Shown here: piece after piece, positions 48,306 to 58,796 of the stretch
Position numbering within the stretch: position 1 is the first letter of the stretch
Layout of the letters: the number at the start of each line of letters is the position of its first letter
Assembly (NCBI GenBank): GCA_029449245.1
Contig: JANATF010000004.1
Location: 2,356,001-2,420,000, forward strand
Direction: 5' to 3'
DNA: 64,000 bases
Source of the DNA: Mortierella alpina
Taxonomy: Eukaryota > Mortierellomycota > Mortierellomycetes > Mortierellales > Mortierellaceae
The notes under the pieces: generated by a model
Told to the model about the DNA's origin: nothing
Database searches by the model: none
Seen by the model: only the letters and a program-made list of their open reading frames with translations
Position numbers and translations under genes: made by a program

Positions 48306-48673
48306 TGTGCTTTCTCGTATCCTTCTGTGTCTTCTTGATGATTGCGGCGTTGTCTCCTGTCTGTGTCCGTGTCCTTGATGGCGTGATAGTAGTACTGATC
48401 CTGAATCCTGCAAGTGTAGCTCAGTGCGATGAGCCGTGCTCCAGCAGCGAACTATGTTAGTTCGCAACCAAGCCACACGACGCACCAGGCAATTGATCTC
48501 GTTGCAAGAGCAGGACACGGTCCTTACCAGGCCAACGACTTCATCAGCTCCACCAACCTCATCGCCTGCCCCAGGATCAACAGACCAAGGAGTGACAGGA
48601 CAAGGCAACGTCAACACGGGAACTTATAGCCTCGACTCTTTCAATCCACTTCAACGCACGAAAAAAAACCCTC
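48306..48673. promoter_or_regulatory. Divergent promoter NOSIP / PPIL4
   Basis: 368 bp serving two head-to-head splicing-related genes. Contains a GCTC...GAGC stem that mimics a tRNA D-arm (about 48420-48433) but no matching T-arm. No TATA box seen. Confidence 0.5.
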
Positions 48674-50122
48674 ATGAGTGTGCTTCTGGAGACCTCTGTT
48701 GGCGATGTGGTCATCGACCTTTACACAAAGGAAGCCCCCACCACCTGCCTCAATTTTCTCAAGCTCTGCAAAGTCAAGTACTACAACTTTTGTTGCTTCC
48801 ACAATGTCCAGCGCGACTTTATGATGCAAACGGGCGACCCTACAGCGACTGGCCTCGGTGGCGAATCGATATTCGGACTTTTGGACAAGTCGTCGATGAA
48901 TTCTAGTAAAAAATACCTTCCGGCCGAGATCCACCCCAAGCTCAAGCATCGGGAGAAAGGCACGGTTTCGATGGCCATCGCAGGAGCTAGCACAGGCGCT
49001 AATCAGGAGGTCAACGGTGTTCTTGGATCAACCGGTGGGTCAGGCGTGATTGGGTCCCAGTTCTTCATCACGATGGCCGACAGCTTGGATTACTTGGATG
49101 GCCGATATACCGTCTTTGGAAAGATTGCAGAGGGCATGGAAGTTTTGGAAAAGATCAATGGTGCCTACACAGACTCGGATTTCCGGCCCTTCAAGGACAT
49201 TCGTATAAAGCACACCATCGTGCTGGACGACCCCTTCCCCGACCCCGAAGGACTGGAGGTGCCAGACGAATCGCCCTTGCCAACACAAGCTATGCTGGAC
49301 ACAGTTAGGATAGGGGATGACGAGGAGATTGAGTCCCTACTGCCCCCAGAGGAAGAGGAGAGGATCAGACGTCAGAAGGAAGCCCAGGCAAGAGCGCTGA
49401 CGTTGGAGATGGTAGGAGATCTTCCCTTTGCAGAGATCAAACCTCCAGAGAATGTGCTCTTTGTCGCTCAGCTGAACCCCGCTACTCGGTCAGAGGATTT
49501 GGAGCTGATTTTCTCGAGGTTCGGATTGATTCTGAGCTGTGAGGTTATCCGGGATAAGAAGACGGGCGACTCTCTTTGCTATGCATTCATCGAGTTTGAG
49601 AAGGAGGAGGAGTGCTCAGAGGCCTACTTCAAGATGAACAACGTTCTTGTGGACGATCGAAGGATTCATGTCGACTTTTCTCAAAGTGTTAGCAAATTGC
49701 ACAAGGATTGGATGGTGAAGAAAGTGGGTGCCAAGCGAGGTGGGGCAGAGGACTTGAATCTGGAACAGCGCTCAAGGTACAGAGACAGTGGCTCCTCATC
49801 TGGACGGCAGGGTCAACGCTACGACTATGTGTTTGACGACGGAAGGGATAAGGATCGATCAAACAACAAGCCCCGGAGTGGCAGAGATGACAGGGAACGG
49901 CAGAGGTCTGATTCTAGAGACCGCGATCGCCGCGACCGCCACCCCGCAAAGGACTCTAGCAGGAGGATGGAGTCCTCGAGCACCAGCCATAGAGACCGTG
50001 ATCGTGGGCATGAAAGGCGAAAAAGTTCCAGATCCCGTTCATCCAGCCCTAGTGCTCGAAGGAGGCGAGAAGAGAGAGATACTCAACGCGATCGAGACAG
50101 ACATGATAGAAGCCGTAGATGA
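48674..50122 (+). CDS. Peptidyl-prolyl isomerase-like 4: cyclophilin + RRM + RS-like tail
   Basis: Single exon, 482 aa. Cyclophilin domain at residues 1-165: [45 protein letters not shown] and the [15 protein letters not shown] end. A linker follows, then an RRM at about 255-335 with RNP2 NVLFVAQL and RNP1-like SLCYAFIEF, ending HVDFSQSV. The last about 110 residues are Arg/Asp/Ser repeats ([24 protein letters not shown]), an RS-like tail that targets speckles. The domain order is that of PPIL4, S. pombe Cyp6 and plant CYP59. Isomerase that links RNA and phosphorylated proteins in nuclear RNA processing. Confidence 0.95.
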   Translation: MSVLLETSVGDVVIDLYTKEAPTTCLNFLKLCKVKYYNFCCFHNVQRDFMMQTGDPTATGLGGESIFGLLDKSSMNSSKKYLPAEIHPKLKHREKGTVSMAIAGASTGANQEVNGVLGSTGGSGVIGSQFFITMADSLDYLDGRYTVFGKIAEGMEVLEKINGAYTDSDFRPFKDIRIKHTIVLDDPFPDPEGLEVPDESPLPTQAMLDTVRIGDDEEIESLLPPEEEERIRRQKEAQARALTLEMVGDLPFAEIKPPENVLFVAQLNPATRSEDLELIFSRFGLILSCEVIRDKKTGDSLCYAFIEFEKEEECSEAYFKMNNVLVDDRRIHVDFSQSVSKLHKDWMVKKVGAKRGGAEDLNLEQRSRYRDSGSSSGRQGQRYDYVFDDGRDKDRSNNKPRSGRDDRERQRSDSRDRDRRDRHPAKDSSRRMESSSTSHRDRDRGHERRKSSRSRSSSPSARRRREERDTQRDRDRHDRSRR

Positions 50123-50340
50123 ACGGATAAATAACGTGATCAAGGGTTTTGAGTGACGTGAATTTTTTTTTGCGACTACGCGTGCGTCAACCTGTGAAAG
50201 GTAAGGTGTCTCGACTCTAATCGCAACCACACATTCACTCTCCTAATCGCCTTCAGCAATCACCTCCAGGACACACCAATTTATCTTTCACCGGGAGACG
50301 CTAGACCGCCTAGGAACTATAACCTCAACATACAGAAACC

Positions 50341-51691
50341 ATGTCGCCAACCAACACACCTGTGGCCGTTGTCCAGAACTCATCAGTGACCGTGCACCCT
50401 CTGGTCCTGCTCTCCGTTGTCGATCACTACAACCGTGTCGCCAAGAACACAAAGAAACGCGCTCTCGGCGTCCTTTTAGGCCAGACACACGGAAACAAAG
50501 TCAATGTTGCCAACAGTTTTGCAGGTGCGCATGCAATCTAACAAGAGACAGTATGGAGAATGACCTTGATGCGACCTCGTACTGAACACTGTCTACCTCC
50601 GTCCCGCCGTTCGCCCGTATCCCTTCCAATAGTGCCATTCGAGGAGGATGAGAAGGATCCCTCAGTCTGGTTCTTGGATCACAACTATGTCGAGGCTATG
50701 AATGATATGTTCCGCAAGGTCAATGGTAAATCCAAGAATTATGTCAAAGGAATATGTATCGACATCTGCCGTGTACCTGACGATGATGATTAAACCCCCC
50801 TCCCTTTATTGCTAAAACCATTATCAAACAATTAGCCAAAGAACGCATGGTCGGATGGTACCACAGTGGACCCAAGCTGCGTGCTTCGGATCTTGAGATC
50901 AACGAATTGTTCAAAAAGTACACACCCAACCCTGCTTTGGTCATTATTGACGTCAAGCCCACGGATTTGGAAATCCCCACCGATGCCTACTTCGCTGTTG
51001 AGGAGATCCGTGATGTAAGTTTCAGGAAACGAACACGATCGCATTTGGAGGAGAATCAAGTTTGCGACAATACCTATAAAGTTGACCTCTTTTCTGACGC
51101 AATCTTGTACGCTCATCATTTTAGGATGGAACCGCCACTACAAAAACGTTTGTTCACGTCCCATCCGAGATTGAAGCAGAGGAAGCAGAGGAAATCGGAG
51201 TAGAGCACTTGCTTCGAGACATCAAGGACAATGTTGTGGGCACGCTTTCAAACCGTGTGGGTGACCAGTTGAGATCATTGAAGGGACTGCAGCAACGACT
51301 GGAGGAGATTCAGGAGTACTTGGGCAAAGTTGTGGCAGGATCGCTTCCTATCAACCACCAGATTATCTACAACCTGCAGGACATCTTCAACCGCTTGCCA
51401 AACCTGGAGGACCCAGATACGATCAAAAGCTTCTCGGTCAAGACCAACGACCAGCTCTTGGTTATCTACTTGTCATCCTTGATCCGATCTGTCATTGCAC
51501 TTCACAACCTGATCAATAACAAGATTGAGAACAAGAGGGCAGAAGAGGAGCTGGATGGAATTGATAGCAAGGATGGAAAGTCAGCAGAAGTGAAGGAGGC
51601 CGATGCTAAGGATGACAAAGAGTCTGGCGAGTCCAAGGACGGCAAGGATAGTAAGGATACAAAGACCGGCAAGGACGCTGCGTCAAAGTAG
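50341..51691 (+). CDS. RPN8: 26S proteasome regulatory subunit RPN8 (PSMD7)
   Basis: Four exons: 50341-50524, 50633-50725, 50836-51014, 51125-51691; 340 aa (yeast 338, human 324). The MPN domain begins [18 protein letters not shown] and includes [25 protein letters not shown] and [19 protein letters not shown]. The Gly-Pro after HS, in place of the HxH...D JAMM zinc site, shows it is the non-catalytic partner of Rpn11. Then [20 protein letters not shown] and the helical [14 protein letters not shown] / MPN C-terminal bundle follow. The last about 45 residues are a Lys/Asp/Ser-rich tail, as in metazoan orthologues. Part of the proteasome lid; same strand as PPIL4 with a 218-bp gap. Confidence 0.97.
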
Positions 51692-52545
51692 ATTGATTGA
51701 AGAATTGATATAAAAAGTTCCACTGAAAGCTGTACTGTAAATCCTAAAAAAGACTGGCCCACTGTGCCTGAGATTCCCTCCGCTATGAGCCATATCCACA
51801 ATATACCATCCTTGTCGGCGCCTCTCATTGGCCGATCCGGGCCAGCTCTTGTGGATGCTCGTGGACCAGTGCCGAAATGGTCCTGAAGCGGTGCTTCCAG
51901 TATGGTTGGCTTGTCCAGATCGAGCTCGATCGTCCGAGCCGCTTGAATTGAAAATTCAAGAATCTACAAGATTCGCACTGGTCAAAGGCCTTCGCTCCAA
52001 ATGCCGTTTAACAATTTATGATTCAGTTCAAAGGAACCCGCAGGTTGATGGTTCAGTTCCTAACCATGGTGCTATGGAGAAGCAGTTGAATCGTGGTGCT
52101 ATAAGGAGCTAAACTATGTGCCTGTGAGGGCGGATCTGGGCACTCATCAAGAGTGAAGAGGGGGCTACGAGGGCTCAGGAGGTACAGGAAGCGCAGGCCC
52201 GCTCAAAAGTCGAATGGGTCGATTCTGCAACTCCAAAAAGCGAAGATGAGGAACCAAGAAACAAGTGCCTGGCACGATGCAGCACACTCCCAAGGCAGTA
52301 GACAAGTACGGCGAATGCTCAGGCGCCAGCAACTTCATTAGCAAAGTCGCCTTCCAAAGCTGAGGTCGGCTGATTTACGATCTCGCTATCAAAGAGTGCC
52401 CTGGAGGGCTCGATGGCGCTCGATGGCTACCTGGCGGTCTGCGTAGCAGTGCCAGGCACTCAGGGCGAGCGGCGAGGACTCTTTGGCAATTTATTTCATA
52501 AGCACAACGCGAAAACCTAAAAATACTAACGCGTAGTTTCCACAA
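51692..52545. other. Intergenic region with paired palindromes
   Basis: 850 bp between the RPN8 3' end and the 3' end of the EgtD-like pseudogene. Two copies of an 11-bp palindrome GTGCC(W)GGCAC lie at 52265-52275 and 52449-52459. Short direct repeats (GGTGCTAT, GCTCGATGGC) suggest decayed repetitive DNA. A 94-codon ORF here has no resemblance to anything I know. Confidence 0.4.
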
Positions 52546-53594
52546 TCACTGAGGAACAACCTTGCGCCATATCCAAACATTGTACTGGACCTCCGCGTCA
52601 GGTGTCCCAAAGCGCCGGACGACCTCAAGGCAACCTGTAGCCTTGACCATGCCAATCACTTGTTCGTCTGTGTATTTAACTCGGCACCACAAGAATCCTT
52701 TCTCCTCGCTCCATCTGAGCAGTTTCAACCCCATAATTCAGCTCGATAGCCTCAGATGCCATACAACAACACTCGTTGCGACCTCCCAAATGATTGACCT
52801 GAGTGGAATACACAAACTTGCTCATGTCGAAAACGGCATGTCCTAGAATCACATTGACGTTCATCAGAGTGTTCAGCACAAGTTTGCCTGCTGGTTCATA
52901 AGCCGCGTTGATGCACTTGTCCGAAGTCCACCCATCTATACCAATTACGATCATATCACCGTCAGCCATGACATCGGCGATTGATTGCACCATTTCAGCG
53001 GCACCTTCCACCGTCAGGTTTCCAATACTTGACCCCCCTTCACCAACACGCGTGGGATTTGCTCAACATCGCTCCCCGTCGTTGTAATCTGGCGACATAG
53101 TGCAACCCATTATTGTAGGTCCCAAACAGCCCACGGCACTTGACCCTCTTCATTGCCGGTAATGAGGCCAAGGACTCGATCAACGCTTCGCGATTAATGT
53201 CAAGTGCATAATAATCGACACCGGAAACAATCTGAGGTGCTTGCGCAACAGCTCGAAGCAGTACTTGGGTCTTCTCAAGCGAACCCGCGCCGAGCTCGAT
53301 GATGCTAGATCGATCGGCAATGAGAGAGGCTATCTCATTGGCATATGTTTGTAAAATACAACTCTCTGCTGGATACAAACAATACGCGGGACTTGAGGAG
53401 TCTGCCGCATACAAATCAGCTCCATCCCCTTGGTACATGACCTCAATGGGTATCTGGCGCTTTCCGGGACGTGCTTTGAAGATGCCTTCTGTAATCCTGT
53501 TTTTGAGACCGTCAAGGTTATCAAGCTGACCGTCCTGGCTGATATCAGTGATGTCCCCATTGTCGACCTTCTGCTGTATATGGAAGGTAGGCAT
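52546..53594 (-). pseudogene. EgtD/EasF-like histidine-type N-methyltransferase, frameshifted
   Basis: Similarity runs over about 350 codons, the length of the EgtD domain. From ATG 53594: DISQDG near the start, ADLYAADSSSPAYCLYPAES, SAM-binding IIELGAGSLEKTQVLLRA, YYALDINREAL, GLFGTYNNGLHYV. Then, in other frames, GSSIGNLT, GDMIVIGIDGW, NVILGHAVFDMSKF, ERGERILVV and KYTDEQVIGMVKATGCLEVV to a TGA at 52546. The frame changes at about 53090, at a run of six G (53033-53038) and at about 52675: two apparent 1-nt losses and one 1-nt gain, net -1, matching the length remainder. No GT-AG intron explains them. The family methylates amino-acid alpha-amines using SAM (ergothioneine and ergot pathways). 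Broken gene, or an assembly error; the EgtB part of fungal Egt1 is absent here. Confidence 0.75.
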
Positions 53595-53662
53595 GAATAT
53601 TGACCAATCGACTAGGGATATTGTAGACTGCAGACATGATTAAGCTGGACTTCAACAGACGG

Positions 53663-53796
53663 GTTCGGAAACGTAAGAGATATCGTACTTGAAATCATTG
53701 TGAAGATAGAAGCGATGGCCTACAAGACAAGTTCGTAAACATACTGAGATCTTACCTGAAATCTTTGTGAAAATAGGAAGCGATGGTTTACGGTTG
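53663..53796. repeat. Two diverged tandem copies of a 66-68 bp unit
   Basis: Both copies start GTTCG(G/T)AAAC and share the core TGAAATC(A/T)TTGTGAA(G/A)ATA.GAAGCGATGG; a third start (GTTCGC) follows at 53797 but diverges quickly. Confidence 0.8.
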
Positions 53797-53822
53797 GTTC
53801 GCATCAACTCGTCGTATATCTT

Positions 53823-53872
53823 TTCCAACCCTAGATCATTTCCAACCCTAGATCTTTCCAAGCCTCGATCTT
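53823..53872. repeat. 17-bp minisatellite, about three copies
   Basis: Units TTCCAACCCTAGATCAT, TTCCAACCCTAGATCT and TTCCAAGCCTCGATCTT in direct tandem. Confidence 0.8.
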
Positions 53873-54233
53873 TTCCTTCCCCTCATTTTCTCGCCCTTGA
53901 TCTTTACACTCAAGGGTTTACGTAAATAATTAAAAAGAACGCCGAGGGTTCTGTATACCAAGGATGTTGTTCAATGTTAACAAGGAGGTGGCCTCTACTT
54001 CTCTGGCCGGATTACAACATCCGCAGAAGAATGGAACGAGAGCTGAAGGATGTTGTTTAGCTTCCAGTTCGTAAGAAATATCAAAACAAGAGAGAGGTTT
54101 TCTCGTATCTCCTACAGCAAGGTCCACGAAACCAATTCCATTTAAGTATGGTGCCCGCAGGATCTCGCCGCGATTGACATAATATCGATACTGTATCACA
54201 CTACGCTCTCACTTGGCATGTTCGGCTTCAATA

Positions 54234-55313
54234 ATGGCTACTTTCAAAAAGAAACTATCCTTCTCGAATCTACGGATTTACAAAACCACATTGGCTGTGC
54301 CCTCCCAAACCGTCAAATCGATGACAGACTACAACAGCAAAGCGCCAATACAATGCAAAGTAGCCGCCAACCTACTCAAATACATTATCGAGGCAGCTCA
54401 ACATCTCCCTTCACTGTCATCTGACCATTGCGTGCGTGTCTTGGAGAACGCATGCAGCCACGGTGTCAACTCTGTTGATTTCGCTCTTGCCGTCTGCCGA
54501 GCTGTCGCGGACCGTGACACCTCTGCTACCGTGTCATTTACATTCAACGACTTGCCAGACAACGACTTTCGCCCTGTGCTTGCCCTGCTCTCAAGTTCTT
54601 CTGTGGCCGACTTTAACCCGACATTGCACACTCTTGGAAAGAGTATGTACTCTCCTTTGATGAAACCCGGAACCCTCGACCTGGTGTATTCCAACGCAAG
54701 ACTGCATTGGATCAGCAGTCTGTCGTGGTTACAAGAGGGAGACTTCTCATTGTCAAAGGCAGCGAACCAGTCCCGCAAGCATATCGCTGCGTATGTTTCT
54801 TTACGCCATAAAGAGCTACGCCATGGTGGCAAACTAGTCGTGTCATTCCCAGGTGTACCTGATGGCGAATCTGGAATGAACTCGTGCTTCCCTGATGATT
54901 TCAGACGCGTCCATGAAATCGTTGCTGAGCGTGGAGCTGCCAGTCTGGATTGGATGCAAAGATACTGCAACGGTTCCGTCTACAGCCGCAACCGTGCCAA
55001 AGTTGCGAGTGCATTTGGCGACGTCGACTGGACCGTCGACGTCCTGGAACTGCAGGACATTGAAGAGTGTGGTGCCTCTGACTATCGAGAGGGACGAATA
55101 ACGCTGGACGATATTGCCACTCGCACTGCAGACATGCTTTCTTCAGTGTACCGCCGCACGTTTACAAGCATGTGGATCGAGTATGGCGGGTTAAAGAAGG
55201 GTCAAGCCGAAGACTTGATGCATGTGTTTAGTGAAGCGCTGCACCACGCCCTGAAGGAACCAAAGACTTTGAGAATGTACCACTTGTGGGTTATCGTCGC
55301 GACCAAAAAATAA
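54234..55313 (+). CDS. SABATH-type SAM-dependent carboxyl methyltransferase
   Basis: Single exon, 359 aa from ATG 54234 (MATFKKKLSFSN). The frame extends a few codons upstream only to a TTG, and an ATG in another frame lies at 54218. Later ATGs (SMTDYNSKAP) are also possible starts. SABATH landmarks: VLENACSHGVNSVDFALAV in the place of the DLGCSSGPN SAM motif, FTFNDLPDNDFRPVLALL for FLNDLPGNDF, LDLVYSNARLHWISSLSWL for the substrate-gating SLHWLS segment, and HGGKLVVSFPG for PGGRMVL. These enzymes make methyl esters of small carboxylic acids. The normally acidic Asp of motif I is replaced by Asn (ENACS), which may matter for SAM binding. Divergent from the EgtD-like gene. Substrate unknown. 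Confidence 0.8.
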   Translation: MATFKKKLSFSNLRIYKTTLAVPSQTVKSMTDYNSKAPIQCKVAANLLKYIIEAAQHLPSLSSDHCVRVLENACSHGVNSVDFALAVCRAVADRDTSATVSFTFNDLPDNDFRPVLALLSSSSVADFNPTLHTLGKSMYSPLMKPGTLDLVYSNARLHWISSLSWLQEGDFSLSKAANQSRKHIAAYVSLRHKELRHGGKLVVSFPGVPDGESGMNSCFPDDFRRVHEIVAERGAASLDWMQRYCNGSVYSRNRAKVASAFGDVDWTVDVLELQDIEECGASDYREGRITLDDIATRTADMLSSVYRRTFTSMWIEYGGLKKGQAEDLMHVFSEALHHALKEPKTLRMYHLWVIVATKK

Positions 55314-55448
55314 AAATTATGCTAGAGTTTAGACAGCGAAGAACAGGCATTGAGCGAGCTACCACTACGTCTATTTCAACTCAATTCGACTTGACCAACT
55401 GATTTCCGAAAGATCTCTCCACTCCCATCCATCCGCACTCAGCCCACC

Positions 55449-56322
55449 ATGTCCGAAGCACAGCTTGCCCATCGCCGCCTAATCCAATCATTATACAAGC
55501 GCTCGCTCAAGACCGCTCAGGATTGGTACATTGACACCAACCTCTTCCGTCGCAAGGCTGTTGAGCTCAGGATTCAGTTTGACGCCAACAAGAATGTCCG
55601 TCACCCCCGCCAGATTGCCGCCTTGGTGAAGGAGACTGAGCGTCAGTTGAAGGAGCTGAGACACCCCGATCCTTATATCGGTATGTTTTTGAAGACTTGA
55701 AGCATATATGGACATTACGGATTCATGACTAAGGACTCGTGAAATCGGGAAATCGGCAATTCGGAGGCCGTGTTGAAGCAACCTCGCGATGAGGTCGAAT
55801 CACAGGATCTGCCGCGATCTGATACTCGGCTCGGACACACTATTGCACTGGATTCGTGCATACCAAGGATTATCGCTTTTCACTAGGAAACTGGATTGCA
55901 CTGCACACCTGAAGCAATACAGCACACAGGAATAAGGCAGGGTTGGTGGTTCTTAATGACCACGTTGGAGACCTTCGAGAGTCGCCTAGGATGAGGTTAC
56001 AACTCATGGAACGTTTCATCCTTCGGGGCGATATTGGGACTCTTTTCCTTAAATCACCCTGGAGCACTGCAAACGACTCATCTTGGTTGTAACCGTGCGA
56101 ATTCCTTCTACGTTACTTCTAGCCCCTACTGCCCCAGGTGGCACCAAGTTCGAGCGTAACATCCCTCCCCCCACCGCCGTAAGTTGTCCTTCTCTCTACC
56201 AACACTTTTGCTTTGCCTATGATGCCATGCGTAATTGTCGTCTAAGGATCTAACAAAACGAAACTATCCTTTAACACATATTTACCTATCGGGAACAGGA
56301 GCCCGCTGCTGAGCACCATTAA
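55449..56322 (+). CDS. Complex I LYR-family subunit NDUFB9 (B22)
   Basis: Three exons: 55449-55680, 56123-56178, 56299-56322; 103 aa. The N-terminal LYR-type helix reads RRLIQSLYKRSLKTAQDW (LYKR, as in mammalian NDUFB9), followed by a second and third helix (FRRKAVELRIQFDANKNVRHPRQIAALVKETERQLKEL), then HPDPYI and, after the first intron, PGGTKFERNIPPP, matching the family's PGGT.YER segment. Accessory subunit of NADH:ubiquinone oxidoreductase on the inner mitochondrial membrane; binds acyl carrier protein. The first intron (442 nt) is by far the longest in the window and the last exon codes for only seven residues. The 103-aa length suits the short fungal form. Confidence 0.88.
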
Positions 56323-56727
56323 GGATTACGAGATTGACATAGACGGGAAACATGAGCAGGAACGCAGTAGTCATTAAAGCACAGACATTTTTTCTTTTGG
56401 TAGACTCCTTACCTGTCCATTTGCACGTTAAAAATGACATGCACTAGATCTAAAAAATTACGCGTTCCTCTTTTCACAAGTTCTGGATCAGTTCAGGGGC
56501 AGAAGCAACAGATCTACACAACACCATCAGGACTGCAGAAGATGAAGGCATTTGGACCAAACACACAAAGACCAAATCCGAATATGCATCACATAGTCGT
56601 TAATAATAACAAACCCAACGGTATCATAGTACAAGGACAGTTTATTTGATTAAAGTACAGGGCGAACAGTTGCTACAATGAAAAGGCATGCAGGCGTGTG
56701 TGTGTGTGCGTGAGATTATGTTTTCGT
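56323..56727. other. Tail-to-tail intergenic region
   Basis: About 400 bp, AT-rich 3' flanks of NDUFB9 and the permease with a short TG repeat near 56696-56712. No gene. Confidence 0.5.
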
Positions 56728-58796
56728 TTAAAAGATAACATTAGCTGCGCGTCTCCACCACTTGCCACCCTTCTTGACCTGCTCATCACCATCAACACTG
56801 GGCATGGTCGTGTCCATGAAGCTGCGTCCAGTGTCGAGATCGACATCGACGAGGTTCAGAATCTTTGACTTTGTCCAGAACTTGTTTCCAAAGTACAGGA
56901 GGGCAACAAAGGGCAAGGTAATGTAGGCAGACAGGAAAGCTTTGACGCTGAAGGGTGCAAAGGCGGTGTAACCCTGGCCAAGAAGAATAACGACGCAAAT
57001 AATGATCGTGTAGATGGGGCCGAAGGGGTAGAGGCGCGAAACGAAGGGCAGGTCGTTGAGGGAACGGCCCTGAGCCTTGTAGGCCATGCGGAAGCGGATG
57101 TGACAGAAGGCAATACCCAACCAAGCAATGAAACCAGTCGTCGAGGAAAGGGACAGAAGCCAGTCATAGGCAACACCTTGACCAACGAGAGAGACAATAA
57201 AGGCGAAGCAGCCGACCAAGGCAGTGGAGAGAACGCAGTAGACGGGAACACCGAATCGGTTGACATAGCTGAAGAACTTGGGAGCATTGCCTTCCTTGGA
57301 CAGAGTGTGCAGGGCACGCGAGGAGGCATAGAGACCAGAGTTACCGGCAGACAAGATGGCAACCAAGATGACAGCGTTCATGATATCGCCTCCGACGGTG
57401 ATACCAGCCTGGATAAAGACACGGGTGAAGGGGGAGGAGTTGATGTCACCGTTGGGGTTGGCCAGGACCTCGTCATAGTAGGGGATGCACAATCCAATGA
57501 TCAGAATGGTGAGGACATAGAACATGATGATGCGCCAGAAGACCTGACGAATGGCACGAGGGACGTTCTTGCGAGGGTTCTTGGTCTCTCCAGCAGCAAT
57601 ACCGACCAGCTCAGCACCCTGGAATGAGAAACCGGCGTTGAGGAAGATGGAGAAGAGTCCTGTGAAGCCACCATGGAATGGGCCCAGGTTGAACACTTCA
57701 GGTCCAGGCTTGGGAGCGCCAGGGATACGAGTGCCGACAGCGCCGCCAATGTACAGGAATCCGACGATGATGAAGACAATGACAGCGAGGACCTTGATCA
57801 AGCTTAGCCAGTATTCGGTCTCTCCGTAGGCCTTGACCGAGGTCAAATTGAGCGCAGTGAGGACGATGATAAAGACAGCGGCCCACACCCAACTTGGGCA
57901 TTGCTCAGCCGGGATCCAGTATGAAATGATGATGCCTGCAGCGACAAGCTCAGCTGCCACCGTAATGGACCAAGAGAACCAGTACACCCAACCTAATACG
58001 GAAAAAATAGAAGGCCCTGGCTTAAGTATGGACGAATCACAGTGCGGGTGCCAGAGTTCAAACTCAGGAACTCGTCGTCACGCGGCAAGGTACCAGGAGA
58101 GATGGACGCTGATTCGATAAGAACCATAGAGGATGAAACTCTCCACTGGAGAGCAGTCCCGATTCAGTGCGATTGCAGCTCCTTCACCTCGTGCGCACCT
58201 TGGCCGTTGCTATGCACTCAATTCTATCTGAGACAAACGTATATCCAATGATACGTACCGAGCATGAATCCGAGGGCGGGGTCAAAGAAGCGGGTACCAT
58301 AAGCGTTGATGGATCCAGTGATAGGCAGGTAAGTGGTCATCTCTCCGAGCGAGCTCATGAAGCAGTAGACCATGGTTCCGATAAGACAGTATGCGATCTG
58401 CGCATAGCCAGGTCCGGCAATAGCGATCGAGGATCCCGAAGCCAGGAACAGACCTGTACCGATTGTTCCTCCTGTGATGGCAGAGAGAGATACAGTGAAG
58501 AGCAAAGTTCAGTGTGTTGATCGCACAAAGCCATCAACAAAAAACAACAAAACGGCGATCAAAGTGAGAGCTCTTGGGGCGTAAGGATAAACACATGCGG
58601 GTGATTACTTACCAAGGGAGATCATAGTCAAGTGACGAGCCTTCAGGTTGCGCTGAAGGGTTGTGCCATCCGGGGCCTGGGCTGTGCTAAGGTCATTGTC
58701 CTCAAGAGTAGCATCGACCTTGCCGTCGTGCTTTTCGTGCGATGTGGAGTCTGCGGGATACGAGTCCATGGACTCTATGTGTTCTGCTTTGGTCAT
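56728..58796 (-). CDS. Amino-acid permease, fungal AAT family (GAP1/CAN1-like)
   Basis: Three exons: 58796-58613, 58471-58259, 57992-56728; 553 aa. A cytosolic Asp/Glu-rich N-terminus ends in LKARHLTMISLGGTIGTGLFL, the conserved first helix whose GxxGTG substrate-binding motif is split by intron 1. Further family motifs: SLGEMTTYLPITGS, FDPALGFMLGWVYWFSWSIT, FIFLNAGFSFQGAELVGIAAGETKNPRKNVPRAI-type segment with the E needed for transport, SAGNSGLYASSRALHTLSKEGNAPKFF and FIAWLGIAFCHIRFRMA. Twelve hydrophobic segments fit the APC fold. Proton-coupled uptake of amino acids at the plasma membrane; specificity cannot be read from sequence alone. Confidence 0.95.

Larger units (their letters stand above)
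53595..54233. promoter_or_regulatory. Divergent region between the two methyltransferase genes
   Basis: 640 bp. Holds two copies of a roughly 67-bp repeat (53663-53730 and 53731-53796) and a 17-bp repeat (TTCCAACCCTAGATCAT type) in about three copies at 53823-53872. ORFs on the minus strand start at GTG and are not called. Confidence 0.5.

Noticed and set aside
48417-48480. tRNA-like element (TAGCTCAGTGCGATGAGC resembles an A box and D-arm)
   Set aside because: No pairing anticodon stem, no T-arm with TTCRA, and no acceptor stem.
53930-54199. 89-codon minus-strand ORF as an upstream exon of the EgtD-like gene
   Set aside because: Starts at GTG, and I found no splice path that joins it usefully to the methyltransferase frame, which already has an ATG and a normal N-terminus.
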